64,000 bases of DNA from Tubulanus polymorphus (lineage: Eukaryota > Nemertea > Palaeonemertea > Tubulaniformes > Tubulanidae): contig NC_134026.1 of NCBI RefSeq assembly GCF_964204645.1, forward strand, positions 744,001 through 808,000, given 5' to 3'. Position 1 is the first letter of the stretch, and each line of letters begins with the position of its first letter. The position numbers were made by a program, and so were the translations under genes. The notes under the pieces are model-generated. The model saw nothing but the letters and a program-made list of their open reading frames with translations. It was not told the origin of the DNA and ran no database searches. This document shows, one piece after another, positions 55,063-64,000 of the stretch.

Positions 55063-58000
55063 ATGGATAGACCCACTGGACAACTAAGAACGCCTTTTGC
55101 GAGGCCTACAGCGAGCGTTATGGCTGCTGCAGTTTCTGACAGCCCTGCTGGTGGTGGAGGTTCAAAGGCATTGAAGGGCATTATTGCTGGTATGTAAATT
55201 TGAATTTGACCACCAGTTGCAATAATATTTTGTCATAATTTATAAATCATAACATTGGTCCATTTAGTTAACGTGTGCAGTAGGCCTAATGATAAGCTAT
55301 GTTGCCTAACGTTTTAGCAGTCTACACTCATTGAATGAAAGGACGATTGCCTAAAAATGTTTTCGTCCACAGGGATTGGGAGGGGCCATTTTTAGGAACA
55401 GCAGCTAGAACTAGACTTATATATAACCACATATTTATTAGGTTTAACTCTTCTCAGGAAACAAAAGTTAATGTTGTAGTAGGCCTTAGGCTTAGGTAGG
55501 GTTTGAAGTGAATTTTGATTAGGCTTCACTTTCAGGGGTTCCCTAGTGTAATTCTAATGAAATGAAAACAGATTTGACACTGACTACATATATTAAACCA
55601 GTATTGTGATATACCTGGTGTAAGGTCATGGCAGATAGGGCCTCTAGTCTGTACGATAAGGACACAGAGTGTACTGTGACCTTTTGGGTTCTAGGCCTTT
55701 CTTATCCATAAACCATTGATTGGTTCTCTTTTCATAACCTTTTGACCACACAATAGTGTCTAGTTTCTAAATGTTTAAATTCACCCATACATAATACAGT
55801 TTTATGATTTTCTAACAACTATGTTTTCGGGTAGCCTATAGTGAGACAGCATCTGGTGCCATTCATTCACATAGAAATCAATTTGAAATATATATATGCG
55901 TAAGCCTAATTGTATTTGCTGTTAAAAACTACTATCATATAGTGTCACTGCCTGCATTGTAAAATCTATATTCCAAGATCATACTGCTTCATGTTGATGT
56001 AAGCCTATTTCAAAAGCAGTTTTAAGCTTGCGTTTTTGAGGCACATCAATTATAGCCTATATTGTTATGTATAAATATTTGTCTGCAAAATCAATTAAAT
56101 TGATCAATCGTCTCCAATGCCTAGAGCTGTCTGTACTATGGTAGTATGATATTTTTCACTCCAATGCAGTTTCTGCTGTACAGATTAAACGCGGCTTATA
56201 GATCTACCATTATTTTCAGAAGAGGTGCCTTGAAAATATGTAGCAGGTTTCCATTCATTAAAACGCCTAAAGTTTGACAATGAACCATAGAAATTATATC
56301 TGCATTAAATGATTTATAGGAATAAAGTAATAAGTAGGACAGAGACCTTTATTGAAGGCTAAAGGTTGATTCTATGTGTGTACTTTGAGTTCAGAATGAG
56401 TTTATCAGTTGTAGGTTACCAGTAATCTAAACCTGTTCCCTCAATTGGTCCTCAAAGTGGTCCCCTGGTTCATCAGCTGAAATGTAGTAAATTGAGGGAT
56501 GAATTTGCTAATCTCGTTAATTTGACTCTGCGGTCATTAGCATCACTCAGAAATGTTACCATGGGAACATGCACCTGCTGATAGATAGGCCTATACTGCA
56601 GTAAATTCTTATAAGGACACTTAACAAAATGTAAACCAAATGAGTTAGGGATCAATAATTTGGACGTATAGGCTATCTATCCTAAAACATGTAATAATTA
56701 ATCTTCCTAATTAATGAAGTAATAGTTGTGTCAGTAAAACTGTAAAGTGTAGGTTGCGTATTTCACAAACATTCATATAATATGGTGGACTGTAAATACA
56801 AGATCAAAATCCGGATTAAACTGATCCAAACGAAGCTGTTATAGGCCTAGATGATGTCAGTGTAAATATCGGTCTACTGCATCGGTTTTGCTGTAACTCG
56901 TTGATTTTACTTTTCGAAACCTTTGAAATGAAATGTTTATATTCATCCCTTCACTCTCTCTCTCTCTTTGATTTTCTAGGTGGAATAACAGGAGGTTTAG
57001 AGATTTGTATAACGTTTCCTACCGAATACGTGAAAACTCAATTACAATTGGATGAAAAAATAACCAAAGATGGGAAAAAATACAGCGGTCCGATTGACTG
57101 CGTTAAAAAAACTGTCAATTCTCACGGAGTTCGAGGATTATATCGTGGTCTTAGTGTTTTACTGTATGGATCTATACCAAAATCTGCTGTCAGGTATGTT
57201 ATCAATGTACATGTGTAGTGTAAAACTTGTGTACCATGACGAACAATGTGGGTCTCGCAAAATATGTCCGATTATGAATAAGGCAGATTTAGGGTCTTTT
57301 TTGCTAAAAATCTGATTTAGAAAAAATGAAAATCCAAAACATGGCAAGTAACGAGAAAATCATAAAGCAACTTCTAACCATTAAGGATTGATATCTTACT
57401 TACTTACGTTTGTTTATTCAGAATAAGCATCTTCTGCACTTCATAACTCGGGACGCTCGTTGAATTTTCTTTTAGATTCGGTTCTTTTGAAACTTTAAAA
57501 CAAAGGAACGTCGACGCGAGAGGAAATTTACCAGCGCATAAAAAACTATTATGCGGATTAGGTAAGCATCGAATCTGTTCAACGTGCTATGAAAATATCA
57601 CCCTTTATGAAATGGAAAATGAAATATCGATATTTTGATTGTTTTTTCAGGGGCCGGTGTTTGTGAAGCGATATTTGCAGTGACACCTATGGAAACTGTT
57701 AAAGTAAAGTTTATCGACGATCAAACCTCGAAGAAACCGAGATTTAAAGGTTTTGGTCACGGAGTACGAACTATTATTAGTGAACAAGGTAAGAACACTA
57801 TATAGCTTCCTCCTTCAACAGGGATTCAAACCTGATGTCGTACTTGAAACTTGTCACAACATGAAACCCTGCCTGATTAACCTGAGTCTATGTACTTGCA
57901 GTCTTAGCCTCGGTATAACCCAATCAAAATCATCTTTCCAGATCTATTAAGGTCTATAGCTAGGTGTGAATTTGCCTCAGCTATTACACTTAACAGGCAA

Positions 58001-58935
58001 TCTGATTGGTTCCGCACTTTTTTGTGTTGCTAAGCTGTGTACCTGAGCACTCTGTCTAATCTTGGAGAAATGATTACTCCAAGGTCTAATCAGGCAGGGT
58101 TTTGTGCCTGGCAGAGTCTCGCGATGCCATCAGGTTCAAACCCTGTCTTAGTGAGGATGACCATCTACCCGCTTTAAAACAATATAACTGTGGTAATTGA
58201 ATTATTTTCAGGTTTTCGTGGTGTCTATCAAGGTGTCGGGCCGACAATGGTGAAGCAAGGATCAAATCAAATGATAAGATTTTTCGTAGTAGAAAGTCTG
58301 AAGGATATGTATAAAGGCGGGGACCCGAATGCGATCGTTCCGAAACCAATAACAGGATTATTCGGTGCAGTTGCTGGTGCCTGTTCGGTTTATGGTAACA
58401 ATCCTATTGACGTCATCAAAACTCGTTTGCAGGTAAATTTATTTTAGACGATTACATCTTCCTCGTATCAATAGTTTCTCTTTGTAACAATGTGGAACCT
58501 CTATTAAAACTACTCTGAAATCCATTTAATCAATGTAGAGATTAGAATTGACTGAGCCTTTATTTGTGAAACTTGTTGCCGGATATTACTTGTCATCTAA
58601 GAGTGAAAATATTCAAACAGAAAACTCTCTTCATACCTTACTACGATAGAAAATATGATTATTGATTATTTCAGGGACTTGAAGCACATAAATATAGGAA
58701 TGCTTTCCATTGTGCGTACGTTATATTCAAACATGAAGGTCCTAAAGCGTAAGTAACACGTGTTAAATCATTCGAAATGATTAAATCTGAATTTGTGTCG
58801 CTATAACTGATGTTTGTTTATTGCAGGTTCTATAAAGGAACTGTACCACGACTGAGTCGAGTTTGTTTGGATGTAGGAATCACGTTCATGCTGTATGACA
58901 GTTTCATGGAGCTGTTTAACAAATTCTGGAAGTAA
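55063..58935 (+). CDS. SLC25A1: Mitochondrial tricarboxylate (citrate) carrier, apparent frameshift
   Basis: Inner-membrane carrier that exchanges citrate for malate. Seven exons: 55063-55189, 56980-57193, 57476-57560, 57651-57788, 58212-58432, 58675-58748, 58827-58935; about 322 aa when read through. All three carrier signatures are present: [67 protein letters not shown] and [16 protein letters not shown] place it as the citrate carrier. Exon 3 is one base short: after NLPAH, an A5 run (57540-57544) shifts the frame into a TAG at 57558-57560, while A6 would restore [10 protein letters not shown] and the phase of exon 4. All other exons and splice sites are intact, so this is more likely a homopolymer sequence error or an allele than an old pseudogene. 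Confidence 0.9.
57812..58160. repeat. Inverted pair of tRNA-derived SINE heads in SLC25A1 intron 4
   Basis: About 57815-57882 and 58095-58155 are inverted relatives. The reverse complement of the second reads ACAGGGTTTGAACCTGATGG ... ACCCTGCCTGATT, as does the first with substitutions. Each carries a B-box-like sequence (AGGTTTGAATCCCTG on the minus strand of the first; AGGTTCAAACCCTG on the plus strand of the second). A small palindrome CTTGGAG/CTCCAAG lies at about 58061-58083. Confidence 0.6.
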
Positions 58936-60164
58936 ATACCACACAATATTTCTCTTGAGATTATAACCGAAAATTTTCGACAAAATAGGAAAAAAAAACA
59001 TCTTTAAAAAAAGGGTAATGTGGGTACAATGAATATACAGCGGATGGGTGAAGGGTTTTTCAAGAGATGAAGAACAATAAAAATGTGTTATTTCTTAAGC
59101 TGTTGAAGCATAATTGACGGACTAGGCTAAAAACCGGGATCCAGCACTTCAAATATAGGAATTATTAATGAAAAAGCAAAATAGATAATCATAAATTCTG
59201 AATGTGAAGAAAAATGTTTTAACTGAAGTGAAAAACATTCCAGAATTTCTTCATTCCGCAAAAATTACATTCTTACCATAACTCGGACCAAATCTTGAAT
59301 TGACTTTGAATCATTCTCGTACATTATGTGAACTGTGATCCCCGCGGGGACGGGTTTTAGTGGGGACCGGTATTTATACAGGCAGCCATCTACTATCGAG
59401 CTAATGACTGAACCAACGAAGTTCTGATGAGCGACAATAACAACTAATGCTCAAGAATCAGGGAACCATCTCAAACATTTATTGACATAATGATCGTAAT
59501 GATATTAAGTGCAATTTATTTCTTCTGTAGCATGTAATTCCAGAATCTGTCAACTCGATGGTCGAGTACGTATTTAGTTCAAACTGCTGCTTTTCTGAAT
59601 TTCATCAATTTACTGATCATACGTAGCTCCTCAGAGTGCTGCATGCTGCGTACAGGATCAACTGTACGTCTGGTTTAGATGCACTTTTAGGGCTGCAACT
59701 GTTTGAATTTTTTCGGGGGGATGAATAGGCAAAGTGTACTGCATTTTAGGAAGCCCTGCGCATGTTTCATCATTCCTGTTTATTATTAAAGACCATTCGT
59801 GTGGCATTTGTAGAAGATTCATGAGTTTGATTAACGGATGCATGTGCGTATGAATGATCAAAACTATTCACTAATATCACTGCATCATGTGTGAAAATAC
59901 TAATTTCGACAGTTAATATCTCGTACTTAGAAAAGAAATGGTTTTTTAGAAACTTCAGAAAAGCATTTTGCTATTTCATATTGGATTTATGGTGTATATA
60001 TTGTCAGAACACTAACTGCTTGCTGACTGTTTCTTCATCTGAAATTCTTTATGTTCATAGAATTTCTGATGTATTTCATCACTGCCAGTCAGAATTTCCC
60101 ATGACAAGTGAAACAAATACATAGTACAGTATACCTCGCCTAACTTGGAAAAAGTTGGACCAGT

Positions 60165-60312
60165 AAAATTGTTTGTTTTGCTTCGTGACGTTTCGATCTT
60201 GGTTTCCCAAAACTATAACTCAGCCTTCGAAGTGTTACCTGCACATTTAAGCAGCTAGCAGGACTTCAACCAGCCTCACACTTTATCCCACTGAACTACT
60301 GTCTTCGTAAGG
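60165..60312 (-). repeat. tRNA-derived SINE
   Basis: Minus strand reads AGTAGTTCAGTGGGATAAAG (A-box-like), then GGTTGAAGTCC (B-box-like) about 15-20 nt later, then a body ending CCAAGATCGAAACGTCACG. The end resembles the GAAACGTC tail next to the Penelope-type motif at 8630. Confidence 0.6.
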
Positions 60313-61012
60313 CAATGTTTACAGTACATATGTTCATCGATATTTCATGTATTTGTTCATTCAAAAGTTGCAAACTTCAAGCTCTTGTCGCTTATTGATT
60401 TATCATCTATAGAAGAAACTTTGAAAATGATGAAAGTATTATCTGAATGTAACAACTTTTTTGATTAAATGATATTATAGGAAGAATGTTTTATTGTGAC
60501 GAATCATTTTAGACCAATTAAATGATGAAATATGATTTGGTTTATGTTTATATATAGACCACCAGGAAGATCTCATCCTAGTCTGAATGTTGTCAATATA
60601 CAATTTACACTACAAATAACGTGCTTACATTGAATATATATAAATGTTATAAACTTTATACACTCTTAAAGTTAAATGCTGTGATGAAATAAGTTTCTTC
60701 TGTTCCTGATATAAAATGATGTTTATCATTTTGTTTACTTAAAGAAAAATTACTTCTGTAAAAATGTTCTGCTTATTTCAATGTACAATGCAGTCGTTAT
60801 CTATTCAATCTTTTATGATAATAATCTGATCATTTTGAGGCCAGTGTAAGTATCTTAAGCGCTATCTATTCTCACCTAAATCAGCAAAAAGTGAAAATTC
60901 AGGAAATATTTCCTTTGAAATTGGAAATATTTCCTATTTATTGACTGAATATGTAAAGATTCTGGTCTGTGAATAACTAATATCATCACATCCGAATTGA
61001 GTTTAACTGTTT

Positions 61013-61068
61013 GGGTCCAGTTGCTGAAAAGCTGGTTAACTCTTACCAACTTTTGAACAACTGGCCCC
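61013..61068. repeat. Short palindromic element, GGGGCCAGTTG family
   Basis: Arms of 23 bp at 61013-61035 (starting GGGTCCAGTTGCTGAAAAG) and 61046-61068 (ending GAACAACTGGCCCC) match at 19 of 23 positions around a 10-nt centre. Confidence 0.7.
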
Positions 61069-63614
61069 TTGTTAACTTTCATGAACGAAACTAAGAAAGA
61101 ACAAATCATATATCTTCATGGCTGAGCAATCATTCAATGTTTCAATTTTCCATCTTAAGTATTTATTGTAAAATTAGTTTCTGCTGTGCTGAAAAGTTAT
61201 CGACTCTGTATTTTAATGAATTTCTACGTTCTTTTTTTCAACATTGTGTCGTTTATGTTTAAGAAGAGTTTAATCGAAAACGCAATTATGCAAAATGTGA
61301 CTCCTCCACTCATTATTGAAAGCTGTAAAACCGGTAGAGAATGTGTTAGAATGTGATGAATGTCTTTCGGTCATCGATTAAAAAAAAAACTGTGCTAAAA
61401 CTCAAAATCCACTCATTCTGAACGAAAGCTCAGTACGATTTTGATACGTCTATCATATGATATTATATTAACGATATTTGTTGTCAAATTTGATGAAGTC
61501 TAGAATAGAATCAGTGGATGTTGTGTCGGAATCGATGTTAGTTTGGAGTAGAACGATAAAATTCATTAGAATTGCGTGTAAGTAAATCGGATATTAAATG
61601 AATACAGTTTAGTAGCAGCAATAATCTTTGTTTTCAAAACACTTCCAATTGATATCCTTGCATACAATTCATGTCAGTTATCTAGGATTATGTCGAGCCA
61701 AGATCTCAGTTGATCTGAGGAAAATGTTTTGCAGTTTTGACTAATAAATACATTCAAAACATTCCAATTAAGAATTTCAGCGCATCGGCCACATTGATGA
61801 TTTTGAGTTAAAGTAACATCTTAAACGTTAATTATTTTAATGCACTGCTATGCCTATTGTATAAAACTGGCGGCTTATTTGAAGTAAAAAAAAAACTATA
61901 TTTGGATTCAGGTCATTCGGAACCTCAATTGTGTGCATGAATCTGTAATATTGAATGCGATCATCATTTATAGAACGCTTGCCGTGCACCGCCGTAGATG
62001 TATCATTTTCAGTTAGACAAAGTAAATTCCTATTGGCTGTTTATATTAGATATATATTATATATGAATGTGTAAAATGTCAATTTGTAGAAGCAAATATT
62101 TAGGAATAAACTGTATTTATTGTTACTGTATTTGAAGTATATTCGGTTAATGATAGTTTTGGATTAGGATTCACGAAGAATTGATCGTTAGAAATTTCAA
62201 ACTGGATCCGATTGATGAGATGAAATCCATTCGTTTTAGCAGCTTTAGATAAAACAAGCAACTGACGTATTTGAATCTAAATCTCATTTTATTTCTTAAC
62301 CAAATTAAGTAAGCTGTATTCTACAAAATAAATTCATCACAATATGTTAATATCATACACGCGCTTATGTACGTATTGTGAATGATGTAACAAGGTAAAA
62401 TTAACAGTAAGTTTAGTCCAAAAGGACATTTTACATCGTTACGCGAAAGCTACAGATTTACATATAAAAACATCACTGCAAACAAAAACTTGTAAGTACC
62501 CAATAAAACTGCCTGGGAAGAGGAAGGCATCACTCGCGAGCCGAGTGCGAGCCAAACTTCTTATCAAATGCCATCAGAACTTATGAATATCGTAAAATGC
62601 CATATACAACATAGATGGGAAATATAATTTTCTCTGGAAGTGGCAAGATGTTAACATATCCATTAGCATTGAGTGACACTCCGAAAAAGGTTTTTCATAC
62701 AGTTTTTGCGGCAGCTTAATGCAATCGTGAACTTTATTACAAATGACTAGAAAACCTAATGAAAATGAGTTAAGAATTGAATTAGATGAAAAATATCTAC
62801 TGTGTCTGCTCCATGTGAGGAAGATCACTGTATAAGTACGGTACACGTAAGGTATAAACAAATCAGTTATACACTGTCTTATTTTGGCGGCCATCTTTGC
62901 GATAATGCATGATTTTAATCGAATCACGCAAGACTTCACCAACAGTTTAGTCAAGTCAGCGCGATGTGATCAAAATCCAATATGGCTGCCTTCATATGAA
63001 ATTGGTGTATTGTTTTAACCTCCCCCGCCATAAAAACATATTAGAGACAAGATTTAGAATGTTGAAATACATAGATATTACTAAACATTGACATTGAACA
63101 CAACATGTATTTATAACATATATAGAGGAATGTGTGTAACGGTAACAAAAATATTCAATTTGTATAGACTTTTTGAAAGCTAAAAATATAAAATGTAATA
63201 ATGATATTAAAACAATAAGTAACCAACCAACAATCGCACGATGATGAAATAAGAATACATCATTAAAAATCTAAAAATCCAACAACAGCAGATGTGAATT
63301 AGAGTATAAATAATGTAAACTTGTTTGAAATGAATATCATTGGAGACGATGCACGTTGAACAGCTGTTTTACTGTTATATACTTCTTCAATTTCATGACT
63401 TCAATTGATTATAACGTTTCCACCTATAGACACTTCTCATTATAGAATTGAAATGATTCTCTGTGATATATTTTTATCATATACAAATCAAACTGCAAAA
63501 TAGGTTTGAATATGTCTGATCTCATTTCGGTGTAAGGAATATGAGACTGGTTTAGTTTGATATAATGATGATGATCATTGTTTTGATCTTGCCCTGTTCG
63601 GATTTAGTCTAACA

Positions 63615-63707
63615 CGGGCCCAGTTCCACAGTTGCGAGATAATCCTGAGTTGAAATGGATTTTACTTAAGCATCAAAGTTCGAACCAGAACTGCAGAACC
63701 AGGTCCT
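63615..63707. repeat. Diverged palindromic element, GGGGCCAGTTG family
   Basis: Left end GGGCCCAGTTCCACAGTT is matched at most positions by the reverse complement of the right end (AACTGCAGAACCAGGTCC). Confidence 0.5.
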
Positions 63708-63736
63708 AGTCAATGATATTTGAAAGATGTGATATA

Positions 63737-63895
63737 GGGGCCAGTTGGTCAAAAGTTGGCTAAAGTTAGCCATTAAGATCCAGTTCCATAATTCTCAGTT
63801 TGACCAGAAGGTTAAAAAAATTGGAAATGAACTTAAGAGTTTTACTCGTAGTGAAACTTAGGAAAGAGCAGTGGAACCTTTCAGCAACTAGCCCC
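63737..63895. repeat. Palindromic element, GGGGCCAGTTG family
   Basis: Left end GGGGCCAGTTGGTCAAAAGT (63737 on); right end TTTCAGCAACTAGCCCC (to 63895), whose reverse complement is GGGGCTAGTTGCTGAAA. The interior includes a further CCAGTTCCATAATTCTCAG segment. Confidence 0.65.
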
Positions 63896-64000
63896 ATCAT
63901 AACTATTCACGGTTCTTACAGATCAAAGAGTATGAATTTTCGGTGTCTCGTTCTTGCTGGTGACGAGTGACACAAGGAACCTCTTCATAAGAAACAGCCC

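Larger units (their letters stand above)
58936..64000. other. SLC25A1 3' flank and gene-poor, repeat-bearing region
   Basis: AATAAA near 59087 is the nearest poly(A) signal for SLC25A1. Others lie near 62105 and 62322. I find no exon with a recognisable domain on either strand across 5 kb. It holds a SINE and three palindromic elements, listed separately. The window ends without another gene. Confidence 0.5.

Noticed and set aside
62574-62954. 126-aa minus-strand open frame
   Set aside because: No domain, signal or splice support; composition matches the AT-rich surroundings, and it lies in the gene-poor flank.

Overview
This is a 64 kb piece of an AT-rich animal genome. Every multi-exon gene has GT-AG introns with pyrimidine-rich acceptors, and the gene set is metazoan: TRPML channel, ULK kinase, Tks adaptor, tektin-1, ACAD10 and FBXO21. 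Short introns, a tRNA gene, many tRNA-derived SINEs, foldback elements and Penelope-type motifs suggest a marine invertebrate, possibly a lophotrochozoan. The species cannot be named from the sequence. I built the gene models by joining exons so that splice phase is kept throughout. They are reading-based models, not transcript-verified.

Layout. 0.5-6.0 kb (+): two tandem, intact nine-exon copies of cytosolic aspartate aminotransferase (GOT1). 7.3-11.3 kb (-): a PX/SH3 adaptor of the SH3PXD2 (Tks) family, head-to-head with a TANGO2 homologue (11.8-13.1 kb, +). 13.7-14.9 kb: two divergently transcribed small secreted cysteine-rich peptides with the same seven-cysteine framework; I do not recognise the family. 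15.4 kb: tRNA-Val(AAC). 17.05-24.3 kb (-): mucolipin/TRPML channel. 28.0-35.7 kb (+): ULK1/2 (Atg1) kinase, head-to-head with the mucolipin gene across 3.7 kb that holds a near-perfect CLEAR (TFEB-type) site. 38.9-46.3 kb (-): ACAD10, a HAD + APH + acyl-CoA dehydrogenase fusion. 47.5-51.1 kb (+): FBXO21. 52.1-54.1 kb (-): tektin-1. 55.1-58.9 kb (+): mitochondrial citrate carrier SLC25A1, with an apparent one-base deletion in exon 3. The last 5 kb has no gene I can support and holds SINE and foldback repeats.

How the genes relate. This is ordinary conserved animal gene content, not an operon. Functional links are partial: GOT1, SLC25A1 and ACAD10 serve central and lipid metabolism, while TRPML and ULK both serve the lysosome/autophagy axis and are the only pair whose arrangement suggests co-regulation. 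The least explained items are the peptide pair, a trio of hammerhead-like Penelope-type motifs, a palindromic repeat family with GGGGCCAGTTG ends and a hAT-like MITE in FBXO21.
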